Shown: positions 14,051 to 27,668 of the stretch, piece by piece
How positions within the stretch are numbered: the stretch's first letter is position 1
How the letters are laid out: every line of letters begins with the position of its first letter
Assembly: GCF_037975245.1 (NCBI RefSeq)
Contig: NC_092578.1
Span: forward strand, 2,241,001 to 2,305,000
Direction: 5' to 3'
DNA from: Apostichopus japonicus
Lineage: Eukaryota; Echinodermata; Holothuroidea; Aspidochirotida; Stichopodidae
DNA length: 64,000 bases
The notes under the pieces: model-generated
The model's database searches: none
Told to the model about the DNA's origin: nothing
The model's input: the letters and a program-made list of their open reading frames with translations, nothing else
Made by a program: the position numbers and the translations under genes

Positions 14051-17000
14051 ATGGGTAAGAAGAGCAAACGAGATTCTGGTAGGTATATAGGTTAGAGCTG
14101 TCATCCACCCATCTGTAAAATACTATTTTTATTTCTGTTTTCTGTTACCAGTTGAAAGAAGATAAATTGCACTAATTATTAATGTCAAGAAATGTAAGAA
14201 ATGAATATTAAAACAGACCTGTTGTAAATTAGCATCAAACAAATATACTATAAAATTAAAAAAATATTCAAGGGTTTGGATTTAGGTTTTATTTTACCGC
14301 CAAAATTGAAAGGACCGCATATGAATGTGATTTCAAGTAAACATTTCTCCATGGCAATCCAATGGGAAATTCCAGCCACTGCCAAAATTAACAGAGGGCG
14401 CTATTATATTGGTCCTAACCTCGACAAGCTTCAGTCGCTGAATGCAAATCATGACGGTACCATGAGTTGATCACTAGCAGTATATAGACAATTCGATTGT
14501 AGTTATTGAAGAATAGGTCTTATGAAATATTTTCAAAGTTGGAAGTCATACTAATTGTTTTAAGCTTGTGTTTTCTAGAGCACAAGTGGAACCTTGGATT
14601 AGTCAATCACCCAGTGTCTCTGCATACAATTTCACCCAGCGTGTTCGCAGCTTTTGAGCACTGTCATGCGTTGTGTGTTTCTTTGATTCAGAGATCTGTT
14701 ATCAGAATAGATCCCATGCATTAAATTAGGCCGGATATGACATTGCGCCCTCTATTAGGAATGCGGTTGAGGGACGTAGCTTTTAATTTTATTTGATGAA
14801 CCTTGAACTGTGCATTCTACGTAAAAAAGGAAGCAACTCATTAAACGGGTGCGGGAACCATTTGATGGAAACCACTTTATAATTTCTGATTTATACCGTT
14901 TCTTTGTGGTTCAGAACGAACAGCAATACTATTTTAAAGGATTTTATCTTTCTAAATCTAGAATCAAGCAGTCGGAAATCTAAGAAAGCAAAGTACCAGG
15001 CTGAGGAGGATGTGGATGTGGATGTAAACAGTCAAAGCAGTTCAGTGACCAAAGATGGTGAGAGGAACTTCAATCCTTCAGTTTTTAATTCCAATTATTC
15101 TTTTGGCATCTTCACCAAGCAGTAAATTCAGAATATCAAAACATCCCACTTCTTAAGAAATGTTCTTGTTATTGAAGGATGTATGCAAAGGAATGTGTAC
15201 TTTTGTTCATGGAAATGCATTTTCATTTGGATATACCCATACGTTTATGACTAAATATGGTAATAAAGGTATTCAGAACAAGGAAGTTATGCATTCCAAA
15301 TGAATTAAAATTCAATGTATGCATTCAACTTAGCTGAGGGGGTTTGTAATGTGTTAAAATTGATGCTTTAATTGAAAGAAGCATTTTCATCTCCATTTAA
15401 GGGTGAACTTGTCTGAGTGTGTTTAATGTTTTGTGAATATCAAAATATTAAAAACTTGCAGCCATTCTCATCAAATGTAATTAAAGTGTCTGTAGAACAT
15501 GGATTAGCTGTAGTTTCAGACTGATTGATTGATTAATTGATTATTTGTGTGTATTCCAGGATCAGACATACCAGCCAGCGCCACTCGTCAAGTTGATGAG
15601 GAGGAAACAGTGGAAGATGAATTTGGTGCTAAAGACTACAGAGCTCAGATGGAGTTAAAGCCTGATCACAGTGCCAGACCCCTGTGGCTGGTAGGATAAT
15701 TTGACATAAAACAAATTTTTTCACTTTCTCTCCCACCTCCTCTCCCACCTCCTCTCCCACCTCCTCTCCCACCTCCTCTCCCACCGACCAAACCCTGACG
15801 AACACCTCCCCTTCCATCCCTCTCCCATAACATCCACCTCCTTCTCACCTCTGCCTCCACCTTCTTACCTCCCTCTCCGTCCCTTTAGAAATGTTCTTGT
15901 GAATGTACCAAACAGTTCTGTCTAGTTTTAGTACCCCTCCTTTACTGGTTCACACAAGAAAAGAAAAAAACATAATTAAATATAATTAATATGGGAGCTC
16001 AAAAAGACGATGTTCTTTCATACAGTAAAAGGGCAGCTTCATTTTATTACATCTTATTACATCATTGAGTTCAATTTTTCGTATCAATTACAAGTTTTCA
16101 TCTCTTAGATGTTCTTTTTCTGTCCCATTCTAGGCTCCCGATGGTCATATATTTTTAGAGTCCTACTCTCCTGTATACAAACATGCCCATGACTTTCTCA
16201 TCGCCATCGCCGAGCCAGTCTGCAGACCGGAACATATTCATGAATATAAGTAAGGACACAGATTTACCAGCTTAGGTTTCTAATTTGATCTAATCTGATG
16301 TTAATCTGATCGGTAATGATCTGTTCATAACATAGAGGTGTGCCACCTGTGGTGTTTTTGAAGCCAGTATCAGGACCTTACTTTATTTTGATATGTTTGA
16401 ACAGAGGTTACAGAGAAGAATGTCCATAATAGCCAAAATATTTGTACTAAATTCACCCTTTGTAGAATTTAACTGACATAGCCCTATGAGGGGCATTTAA
16501 ATTTTATTATTTACCAATATTATTATTGCATAGAATTTACAAATGTTATCAAATCTCAGTTAATATTATCACAATAATTACAAGACTCAACTCTCCATGA
16601 ATTGCCTCTGAAGAAAGATAGCTTCATCTACGTGTGTCTACATGCAAAGTCGGCACTACCAGGACAAAACTATCATTTGTCTTAATGAAGTTCATAAAAA
16701 TATCCATCAAATTAGATGCCTGACATCAGAAGAGTTTATAATATTTCATAGTACAACTAAGCTTTGCTGAAGATTTCGTTCTGACCAATGTTCAATGTGA
16801 GAGAGAGAGCAGACAGGGGAAGTGTTGAATAACTTTATGAAAGCTTCTTTGTTCATTATTATCTTGGTAGATTGTCAGCTTATTCTCTGTATGCTGCGGT
16901 ATCAGTTGGTTTACAAACTGGTGACATCATTGAATATTTGAGAAGATTGAGCAAGACCTCGATACCTGAGGGTATCATAGAATTCATAAAGGTAACTTAA

Positions 17001-20000
17001 TTGTTTAATTTCTAAACTGAAACAGTGGAAGGTAGTTTGGTTTTTGTCAGGGATGGGGGGGGGGGGTTGAGACTGGAGGGGGACCCTGTTCTTTTGAGAC
17101 ATGAACATCACAAGCAAATGTCATTCTGAGAGATGAGGATATGTTCATCACGGATATGGGTAGCGTGGCATCTTTAGGAAGGGAAGCAGAGCGTGATGTG
17201 TTGGATGGTATATAGTTTGTGGTGGAGTATCTACCCTCAAGCCTGGGAGGAAAAGGATGGGATGTGTGGGATGGTATAAATAGTTTGTGGTGGAGTTACT
17301 CTCAAGCCTGGAAGGAAAAGGATGGGATGTGTTGGATGGTATATATAGTTTGTGGTGAAGTGTACCCTCAAGCCTAGGAGGAAAAGGATGGGTTGTGTTG
17401 GATGGTATATATAGTTTGTGGTGGAGTGTACCCTCAAGTCTGGAGGAATAGGATGGGATGTGTGTGAAAACCTTGTAATTATACCACCTTTCTAGATATT
17501 TATCATTTGGATATATATATTTGCTGTTCCTGATTTTGTGTTGATAGTTTTACTTGGTTTCCATCGTTTGATATGCAAAGATACCGTATAACCTATACAG
17601 AGTACCGTCCCCTTGTCTCTTGGATTTGTTATGAAGCTGCCCATTATACCACATAGCTTCCAATGGTGGTTTGCCTATATATATATATAGTACCAATTAC
17701 TTCCAGCCACCCACAGAAATGCTATTACTTCTCCTACTTTGTCAATTTATCTCGTCAGTGATGAAGATGTAGCTGACCAAGAAATAATAATTTTAAGTGA
17801 ACTCATTGTGTTTTTTGGACAGAAATGAAAGGCCACTTGCATTTTGTTTTTTTTCCAGTTAATTATCTTCAATTATGATTTCTTACAGCTCTGTACACTC
17901 AGCTATGGAAAAGTGAAGTTGGTGCTCAAACACAATCGCTACTTTGTGGAGAGTAAATTTCCAGTGAGTAAAATCTTTATCTGCCGCTGAAATTGACCTA
18001 TATTACAAAATTTGCAACAAAATGACAAACAGCCTAAACAAATATGATTTATCAGTACACCATCTACATACATAACAGAAAGGCTTTCTTTGGGGGGGGG
18101 GGGGGTAGAGTGTAAGGTGTTTAATTTCGCAATAAAATCTAGATCAAGTGAGAATTAAGAGTGGCCTGGTCGAAGAATATATATATATATATATATATAT
18201 TTATTTATTATTTTTAGTCCTTATAGTCCATTTTTCTTTTTAACATTTCCATTTTTCCAATTTATTTTCCACCTTTTTTGCAACTTTTCATTTGTGCTTT
18301 AACTTTCAGGACGTACTTCAAATCATGCTGAAGGATCCTGTTGTTCAGCAGTGCAGGCTGAGGTCAGAGGTCACAGATGAAAATGATGCTGAACTGCTGG
18401 TCTCAAATTTAAAGAAAGAAACTGCTCTAAAGGTGAGAATATTGACCACAGCTTGGCTGCCAATGGTTTCTCTTGTATCATTCAGTTAAGGAGTTGTGCT
18501 AAACATTTGAGGTAACCCTGTCAAGATCATACGGTTACTATCTCGATGGAAGAGGATGGAAGAGGACTGGGGTTACGAGGGGATTTGTTGAATTGTTTGG
18601 CTTTTGTGCTGAGGGTTGTTTGTCTTATTATTCAGTTCTGTTATAATAGTTGTATGAGGTGCCAGACAATCTGACACTCCCATAAAAGTAGGTCATGTCC
18701 TTAAAGTTCAAGACTTCAAGTCAAAGTAATTCTCAAGTATTTCTAAAGTTGAGGCATGTTTGTATAAGTTGTGTGATTGTTGTCTGACAATAATTTTAGG
18801 GCTATTATTGTCCATCCTAGTGTTTTATGTCCCAATAATTACAGAAAACAGATTCTTGATATTGTTTTTGGAGGTATGAAAGTTGATACAGTCCTGTTTA
18901 ACTACCACCTGCTGTAGAACTCAAAATTTAGCTACCTCTATTTATGGGCCCTGACATCTTGTGGTGGACTAGTCCATTGTTTGTGGGTAAATCAAACTAA
19001 TCAAAATAAAATTATATAAATAAATGAACAACATAATCAATATAAAGTCACAACATAAATTACATAATTTAGAAGCTAATAAGAGAAACAAACTTTGTAG
19101 TAAATACTTTTCATATCTTTCTTGTTCTGTAGTAAATGAAAAGAAGGAAGCATCACTTTGTCAATTTGGTCGGATGTTTAAATAAATATGATCCACGTGG
19201 TATGTTCAAATCATTTGTGTGAGTTATATGTGCATAACTCTATGTATTTCATTTAACCAAAATTTGTCACCACAAGTTTCTTCAAAATGCTTTCATATTT
19301 TTTGTGTGCACAAATCTTCTGTTTCTCTGCATCAGCTAAACAAACCCACAACGGATGCAGCAAGTGCTTCCTCGTCTCAGGGACAGGAAGGAGAAGAAAT
19401 TGCTGTTAAAGAAGAAGAAGAAATCCCATCTGACATTTATGCTTACTACGAGAAAATCGATAAGGAAGAAGAAGAAGGAGAAGAAACAGAGGTGGTGTCC
19501 TTTGAAGTTAAGCAAGAGAAAATTGAAATATTACAGAAAAGGTAGTTATTAACATTTTGGTTATTTCTCATAAGAACCATAATAATAAAAAGTTAATTAA
19601 ATTATTTTTTTTAAATTTAAAAAAAAAATTTTTATGCACTTTCCTACCTTTGTTATACAGGACTTTTTTTCATGGATTTATCAGTCCTGTCTTTAAGTAT
19701 TCAATAAAACATTTGTTTACACTTCATATTTACATATATTTTCTCTACAACAGGAAGAGACTATAAGTTGGAGAAAAATAAAGAAGAGAGGTTTTTCATG
19801 ATTGAGTTAGCACAACACATATGTCATAGCTGTGTACTAAAAACACCCCAGTTGAAATATGTTGCTGTAGAGTATGATACAAGAAAGGCCCTCCTTAGTC
19901 AAATTAATGATTGGTTTCATCTTCCCCATCACTGTGGGACTAAGCAGATAATTATTTCAGAAAATATTTGTATTTGTAAATTTCTTAAAGCAACTTTATT

Positions 20001-23000
20001 GCAGTAAGACAACAAGTTTACCAAGTCTCAAAACAATGAACCGATCAAACTTGTTTTGTTTTGTCAGTAAACTTTATCCTCTTTATCCAGTATTTGACTT
20101 TTCATACATTTCTCCTTTAAAAATATATTTCATGTTTTTTACCCTGGGGTCACTGGTTCAAACCCCATTATTTGCTATTTTCAAGTTTATTTTAAATAAT
20201 TTCCTAGTCAGTCTCCATTGTTCAGTTATTTTCTTCTCTTTTGCTTACAGATGTATTGAATTGGAATACCCTCTTCTAGCAGAATATGACTTCAGAAATG
20301 ACACTCATAATCCTGATTTAAAGTAAGTAAAATCTATCAATATTCTCTGTAGGAAACTATTGCTAAATAGTTTTATCTGTCAAATATTTGCCTTTATATG
20401 AGACTGCAGTTGAAGCATCATGACCATGCAAGATGGGACAAACTTCATCTCTTTTAAGTGTGAACCAAGCGAAACAAATGTTAAAAAAAAATCATCCAAA
20501 CAATTTTCATATTTTTCTTTTCTTACCTCTGAATCTACCTATTGACTGTCAGTAATGAATCGATCAGTCTTGTCACGTCTTTGCTGTGTTACTAGTATTT
20601 TGTTTTCTTCTCCGCAGCATCGACCTGAAACCTACAACAATGCTGAGACCTTACCAAGAGAAGAGCCTCAGGAAGATGTTTGGAAATGGACGTGCAAGAT
20701 CTGGAGTCATAGTACTCCCTTGTGGTAAAACACTTTTATAGCAATAAGAAATACCTCACAGTGTAAAGCTAATACAGATTTTTGGCACGTTTTTAGGCAC
20801 TGTGTCAAAAGTCTGACCACTGAGGGGGCTGCAGCAGCACTGCAGCCAGGCTGCGTTAGGATTTTAATAAGCTAATGTGCTCCCTAGTTTCATAGAATAG
20901 GCTTTGTTGGTCTGCAGAGAGGGTTTCTGTTGTTTGATTTATTGATTCAGCCTTGCTGCAAAGAATCTTGCAGCTACTGCAGCTTTTCTTGCATAAAGTG
21001 AATCTGGTAGGATGTGTTTTTTATTTTATTTTTATTTTGGTAGTGGAATGCAACCAGCTGCATCTGTACTTTGCATTTGTTTAAATAATAGTTAAAGTCA
21101 TGCACACTGTCTGTCTTAGTTTGGCAGGTGTAGAGAATGGATAATAATAACAATTAACTCTGAAAGGTTATGCTTGGCATTTATTAAATCTTGTTTTGCA
21201 TCTATGTGATACTCAACTTTATTTCCGAGAACATCATTTGAACCTGACTTGTGAATTTAGAGACTCATGTCTGTGCTGTTTAACTTTTGCTACTCTTGTG
21301 GAAGCTGATAAAGAGATTTTTTCCTTCATTTTACAGGTGCTGGAAAGACATTGGTGGGCGTCACAGCAGCTTGCACAGTTCGGAAGCGTTGCTTGGTGTT
21401 GTGCACCTCAGGCGTAGCTGTTGAACAGTGGCGGTCTCAGTTTAAACTCTGGTCCACCATAGATGAGTCTATGATATGTCGGTTTACATCAGATGCTAAA
21501 GACAAACCTAAAGGTAAACTTATCATGTTGTTTCTTCACATTGGACATGTTGGACACATTAAACATTGAGTGTACTCAATGACAGTAGTTTCCTTGTGTT
21601 CACATTGGACAGTGAGTGTACTCAATGAAAGTAGTTTCCTTGTGTTCACATTGGACATTGAGTGTACTCAGTGAATGGAGTTTCCTTGTGTTCACATTGG
21701 AGAGAGAATTTACTGGTCTCTTTTTTACCTTTTAGGTGCCTCTGTATGTATTAGTACTTACTCCATGGTAGCCCACTCAACTAAGAGATCATGGGAGGCA
21801 GATCAAGTGATGCAGTGGTTGCAGAACCAAGAGTGGGGTTTGATGCTCTTAGATGGTAAGTATCAAGTGAGGATGAATAAAGATACAGCAGAGTTTGGTT
21901 TTAGGATTGAAATAAAGATAATGGAATCACTCAAATTTTGAACTCCGTTTTTATAATCTTCATACTTTTTTAAAACCATTTCATGTTCTATTTGTATTGC
22001 CCAACACTAAGACCCAATATTTCCCCCATTTCACCTGCCATAACCAGAGGTGCATACCATCCCAGCAAAGCAGTTTCGAAGAGTTCTGACCGCTGTCCAA
22101 GCCCACTGCAAGCTGGGACTGACGGCTACCCTTGTCCGAGAAGATGACAAGATAGCTGACTTGAACTTCTTGATAGGGCCAAAGCTCTATGAAGCTAACT
22201 GGTTGGAGCTCTCTAACAATGGATTCATCGCCAGAGTGCAATGTGCTGAGGTCTGGTGTCCTATGACTCCAGAATTTTACCGGGAATATCTCAACCTAAC
22301 ATCTAGAAAGAGAATGGTAAATATTATTATAACCTCAATCAGTTTACACCCAGGTAACGGATGTCAGAATCACGGTATTAAATTAAGATATGAAATATAG
22401 GACCACTGTTTCAAAAACAATGCCATTATTACTTATTTTTTCTACACCCTAATTGCCACCATCTTTATTTCATTCCCGTCTGATTTTTCACCTCCGCCCA
22501 TTAGCTGATAGCATATTGGTAAATTTACAGTTCTTCCAGTAATCTTATGGTGCAACTTTAGTAGGTAAATAAAGATGTTCCTTTCTCCCCTCCCATCCCC
22601 CTGTCACCCTCCCCCTCTCACTTTTCCTTCCCTCCTCCACACACCCATCCCTCCATTCTGTCAGTTATATTGCAATGTATTGTTATTACGATTTATTTCT
22701 TTTCAGCTTCTTTATGTGATGAATCCAAACAAGTTCCGTGCTTGTCAGTTTCTGGTCCGATTTCATGAGCAGAGAAACGACAAAGTCATCGTTTTTTCCG
22801 ACAATGTGTTTGCGCTGAAGCACTATGCCACTGAGATGGGAAGGTGAGTAGCAATAGTGATACGGTCATGTGACATCTTATTGCTGATTAATGAGTTCAA
22901 CATATTCATTAGAAATAAATTTGCATAAATTTATTTTCATAAATTTATCCTTCACTTCTGAAGAACTGGTAGGATTCATGTCACTGGATGAATGTAAAAC

Positions 23001-26000
23001 AAAACGTCCAAGTTGCAGCTGTTTCATGAAAATAATGTGAATTATTTAGGCTTTTTTTTTTTACAAAATGTTTATTACATCCAAACAAATATATCACAGA
23101 TGATATTTCTTTTACGATTGACAACTTTTGTTGCCTTGAAGTTGGCAGTGGGTGAAGGGAGGAGTTAGTGGGGAGACTGAAATCATGTAAGTTACAACGT
23201 TTGGTTTCAAATCAAGTTTGTAAACATGACCGAGTGCCATCTTCGTATTTGGCATTTGTGTTCTCATTGCTTTGATAGTAGAGTCACTGCCTTTTAAAAG
23301 TTTCTAGATTTTCAGAATAATTTCTCTCTATGTGACTTTAGCCTGTCTCCTTGGTGAATTTTTGAAAATGTATTTGCTATGTGTGGTTTTGCTATTTTCT
23401 TCATCTTTTATTTATGTCAATCCAAATCATGCATTTCACCCTAGATGCTGTTGCACTTTTCATTTGAACAAATCTTATGAATGTTGCTTCCATTTCGACT
23501 ATAATGTATCATAAAGAAAATAATTTTTGTTTTTTTCAGACCTTACATCTATGGACCTACTAGTCAGGGTGAGAGAATGCAAATTCTGCAAAACTTCCAA
23601 CACAACCCAGCTATCAACACCATTTTCATCTCAAAGGTTAGGCCAACTGTACTTTTCAATACAACTCTCACTTTAGTCCTTGCATATAGGTTGAATTTCC
23701 ATTTCCCACTCCCTGCCTCTATTACAGAGTTTTGAATGAAACTGTTTCTGAGTGCTTCACTTGGAAAGGTATTTTCTCTCTTCAGTGTTGCTTTGTTACC
23801 AAAATTTAGATGGCCTATTGTGGAGTGTTGGGCAACATACATGACAAAATATCTTGCTTAATTCCTTAATTGATATTTGAAAGACAAGTCTTTTGCAGCT
23901 AATCATAATATAAAACTGCTGCAAGCCCTCTATCACTACTGTAAGCAATGTTGACAAAGTATTCCTTTTAACACTTTACACAGGTCGGAGACAACTCATT
24001 TGATCTTCCAGAGGCCAATGTTCTGATTCAGATATCATCTCATGGAGGTTCCAGACGTCAAGAAGCCCAGAGATTGGGTAGAATCCTTCGAGCAAAGAAA
24101 GGTAGACTTTGCCCATAGGCCATCGTCTGGTTACTCATCCATACTAGCCTGGTTACCCATTCATATTAGCTTGTTGTCGCATTCATATTAGCCTGGTTAC
24201 CTATCTATACTAGCCTGGTAACCCATCCATACTAGCCTGGTTACCCATTCATACTATCCTAGTTACCCATTCACATTAGCTTGGTGACCCATTCATATTA
24301 GCCTGGTTACCTATCTATACTAGCCTGGCTACTGATTCATATTAGCCTTGGTTACCCATCCCTACTAGCCTGGTTGAACATTCATATTAGCCTGGTTACC
24401 CATCCCTGATAGCCTGGTCATCCATCCATGCTGGCCTAGTTACCCATTCATACTATCCTAGTTACCCATTCATATTAGCTTTGGTGACCCATTCATATTA
24501 GCCTGGTTACCTATCTATACTAGCCTGGTAACCCATCCATACTAGCCTGGTTACCCATTCATACTATCCTAGTTACCCATTCATATAAGCTTGGTGACCC
24601 ATTTATATTAGCCTGGTTACCTATCTATACTAGCCTGGTAACCCATCCATACTAGCCTGGTTACCCATCCATACTATCCTAGTTACCCATTCATACTATC
24701 CAAGTTACCCATTCATATTAGCCTGGTTACCTATCTATACTAGCCTGGCTACCGGTTCATATTAGCCTTGGTTACCCATCCCTACTAGCCTGGTTGAACA
24801 TTCATATTAGCCTGGTTACCCATCCCTGATAGCCTGGTCATCCATCCATGCTGGCCTAGTTACCCATTCATACTATCCTAGTTACCCATTCATACTATCC
24901 TAGTTACCCATTCATATTAGCTTGGTGACCCATTCATATTAGCCTGGTTACCTATCTATACTAGCCTGGTCATCCATCCATGCTGGCCTAGTTACCCATT
25001 CATACTATCCTAGTTACCCATTCATATTAGCTTGGTGACCCATTCATATTAGCCTGGTTACCTATCTATACTAGCCTGGTAACCCATCCATACTAGCCTG
25101 GTTACCCATTCATACTATCCTAGTTACCCATTCATATAAGCTTGGTGACCCATTCATATTAGCCTGGTTACCTATCTATACTAGCCTGGCTACCGGTTCA
25201 TATTAGCCTTGGTTACCCATCCCTACTAGCCTGGTTGAACATTCATATTAGCCTGGTTAACCATTCCTGATAGCCTGGTCACCCATCCATGCTGGCCTGG
25301 TCATTCATACTCACGTACTACCCTGGTAACCCATCCATACTAGCCTGGTTACACATTTATTGTTATAGTAACCAAACATGTCCATCTTGTAGAAAGGGCA
25401 AGCAAAAGTAACCCAGAATGCTGTTCATCCACACTTATGACAGAAAGCTGTTGAAAATGACATAAGACACCATATCATGACTTCATGTTCAATTAATTGT
25501 TGAATTTCTACTTTTTTTTATATTTATATTTGTATTTTATGTCTTTCTTTAACAGGCGCTGCAGCTGAAGAATACAATGCCTTCTTTTATACTCTGGTAT
25601 CTCAAGACACACAAGAGATGTTTTATTCTCTCAAGAGACAGAGGTTCCTCGTAAATCAAGGTTACAGCTTTAAAGTCATCACAAAGTTAGCAGGCATGGA
25701 GGAGGTGGGTAGTTTCCTTTTATTTTTACTTTTAAAAAGCCAGATCAATCTTCTATATGAAATTGGAATTTGATAAGTTTACTAAAAACAGAGCAATCAA
25801 ATTTTCTTGCTGCTTGACAGTCAGCAGTCAACATAGTTGTGGATAAAAATCATTTTATTAAATGTAAAGGAATCTGACTACCTTTCATGAATAGGCTGAT
25901 CTGAAGTACTCTACCAAACAAGAACAACATCAGTTGCTACAGAGGGTTCTGGCAGCTAGTGAAACTGATGCAGAAGAGGAGAGAGTTGCTGGTGAACAGA

Positions 26001-26949
26001 CTTACAGGCCAGGGTCAAACCAGGTAAAAACATCTAATAATAATCATTATTTTATTAAAGGATAACTTAAAGAACAGACTTACAGGCCAGGGTCAAACCA
26101 GGTAAAAACATCTTAATAATAATTGTTATTTTATTAAAGGATCATTTTGGCAGAATTCTAGTCTTTTAGAGTTGAAGTAAAAAAAAAGAAAACTTTGAGT
26201 GCTAGAAATGTTTTCTTAGCTATTGTGGTTTTCAAGACAATCACCATTAAATATGCCTAATCTCTAGATTGATCCTTTAAGGTTAAATAACTTAAATTGA
26301 TGATGATGTTAGCTCCTCAGTGCATGTCTTTATATTAGTGTTAATCCGTTATTTTATAAATTTTAATAACTCAATTAAAACACGTTCTCTTAATTACTCA
26401 TTAACAACAGAGCACCATCGGTAGACATTTTGTGCCATTTGTCTTTGACAAATTTGTGCCAAGTTGGAAACATGTCATTTGAGGCAATAAAAGTCTTGAT
26501 TTCGCATTGAGTTTTGTGTTGCCTCTAGTGAGCTGACCTAATGGTTTCTGTATTTATGATCCAGTCACTTAAATAGGCTATTTCGGAGATGGCATTTGTG
26601 TGTGTGTGGTTCCTGTCTGCGACCTGTTTGTACAGGTCAATCGATGACCATTCACTGCAGTGTTATACCAACGCACGATATTTAGTCAAGGAGGGTATCT
26701 AACGATAGATTAATCTCCTCCTTAGTTGAGCTAGGGATATACAATTGTAGCTACGGAAGTATGCTTGAAATCATTTGTCATTTGGCTTTATTTTGATTTA
26801 TCTTTTTCACTTTCTTTTAGGCTGTGCGTAAAGTTGGTAGTATGAGTTCTATGTCCGGGGCTGATGATCAGATTTACATGGAGTACAGCTCAGGAAGAAA
26901 ATCACAAAACAAACCTGTCCATCCACTCTTCAAAAAGTTCAGAAGATGA
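14051..26949 (+). CDS. ERCC3: ERCC3/XPB, TFIIH 3'-5' DNA helicase/translocase subunit
   Basis: Nineteen exons join in phase: 14051-14078, 14962-15057, 15560-15690, 16134-16249, 16871-16991, 17889-17963, 18310-18432, 19336-19541, 20251-20322, 20618-20724, 21337-21513, 21736-21855, 22048-22316, 22707-22843, 23540-23636, 23984-24101, 25556-25704, 25895-26023, 26821-26949. The predicted protein is 799 aa (human 782). Exon 1 is a 28-nt micro-exon encoding MGKKSKRDS, like the human MGKRDRADR start, and its phase-1 end fits exon 2. Visible motifs are Walker A GAGKT (about 359-363), the DEVH box (457-460), the damage-recognition RED motif in LVREDDK (488-490) and motif [13 protein letters not shown] (about 654-664). 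The C-terminus ends [13 protein letters not shown] is the ATP-driven translocase of TFIIH that opens promoters and lesions in nucleotide excision repair (family knowledge). All key motifs are intact. Confidence 0.97.
15729..15785. repeat. Pyrimidine-rich 12-bp tandem repeat in ERCC3 intron 3
   Basis: About five copies of CTCCCACCTCCT lie about 40 bp after the exon 3 donor. The array is a pure polypyrimidine strand on the sense side and could form triplex or act as a splicing-factor binding tract. That role is inference. Confidence 0.9.
17190..17460. repeat. About 60-66-bp tandem repeat, 4 copies, ERCC3 intron 5
   Basis: A unit containing GGATGGTATATATAGTTTG, then GTGGTGGAGT, ACCCTCAAGCCTGG and AGGAAAAGGATGGG recurs four times with small indels. 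A minisatellite in intron sequence, it gives an open antisense frame that is not a gene. Confidence 0.9.
18177..18200. repeat. (AT)n microsatellite in ERCC3 intron 6
   Basis: A short pure AT dinucleotide tract lies upstream of exon 7, followed by T-rich sequence. Confidence 0.9.
21568..21706. repeat. 46-bp tandem repeat, 3 copies, ERCC3 intron 11
   Basis: Units start GAGTGTACTCAATGA and continue GTAGTTTCCTTGTGTTCACA and TTGGACATT. Three copies occur with a few substitutions, ending about 30 bp before the acceptor of exon 12. Confidence 0.92.
24119..25359. repeat. 22-bp minisatellite with higher-order structure, ERCC3 intron 16
   Basis: Roughly 55 diverged copies of a 22-bp unit (consensus near TAGCCTGGTTACCCATTCAT plus two bases) fill most of intron 16. 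Variant units recur as ordered blocks. For example, the block opening AGCCTTGGTTACCCATCCCT appears near 24340, 24760 and 25205, giving a higher-order period of about 420-440 bp. The array starts about 18 bp after the exon 16 donor. Confidence 0.95.
25994..26148 (+). repeat. 78-bp tandem duplication spanning the ERCC3 exon 18 donor site
   Basis: The last 30 nt of exon 18 (CAGGCCAGGGTCAAACCAG at its end), the GTAAAA donor and the first ~48 nt of the intron are duplicated head to tail. Copy 1 starts at 25994 and copy 2 at 26072. This leaves an intact decoy donor at 26102. Splicing there would add intron sequence with an in-frame TAA after 13 codons, so the first donor is assumed to be used. Confidence 0.93.
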
Positions 26950-27662
26950 AGAAACTGGTATGATGTAACAGTAAAAGAATGGAAATGTTACAACTTGTGG
27001 ATGAGATACAAAGGAGAAGGGAAGATGCCTCATCTTGGAACCATCAATGGGGGTGGAAGAGAGAGAGCCTTTGGAAAGGAATAATGAACAGACTAGACTT
27101 GAGCAAGTTGGAAACAACATTACTATTGTGTATGGGATCGGTGACTTGTGAATATACAGTTTGCTTTCAAGCAGATGTAATGAAATACCTTGTGTTTGCC
27201 ATTAGAAGACGGCACTATGCTCACACATCATATGATGATAACTACATAGAAACATCATAGGAGAGCAAATCTGATCCATATTTGTTCAAACTTTGGAAAA
27301 GCCTCCTTAAATTTACCAGTGGGAGGGAAGAGAGATGTTATTGTGGACAATAATTGAGAACATAGTTGTTCTTCTTGTGATGTTCAACTGGAGTGGGGTT
27401 TTTGAAATCTCATTTTAGTCTTATCCTCTAGAACATCAAAGACATTTATTCTGTGAAAGTGAGAGATATATTTCAGACTTGGTGATATGTAGGGAGAATC
27501 AGTTGGAAGTGATTTTTTTTCTGTTTCCTTCACTCTTTTCCAGTTTTGACTGAAGAAAGGTTCTGATAGGATAAAGATATGCAAGCATGTCCTTTATATA
27601 GAGAATGGGATTAAGTTATATATGGAAAAGCCAGATATAATTCAATCAAAATGTGACACAAA

Positions 27663-27668
27663 AATAAA
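27663..27668 (+). terminator. Candidate ERCC3 polyadenylation signal AATAAA
   Basis: A canonical AATAAA hexamer lies 714 bp after the ERCC3 stop codon, with T/GT-rich sequence (TTTTTGTGTTCATTTATTC) about 25-55 bp downstream, as expected for a cleavage site. Confidence 0.6.

Noticed and set aside
20140-20175. B-box-like GGTTCAAACCCC in ERCC3 intron 8
   Set aside because: No A box or SINE body around it; a single B-box match is expected by chance.
24119-25359. CRISPR-like array
   Set aside because: Units are contiguous and diverged with no unique spacers; this is a eukaryotic intronic minisatellite.
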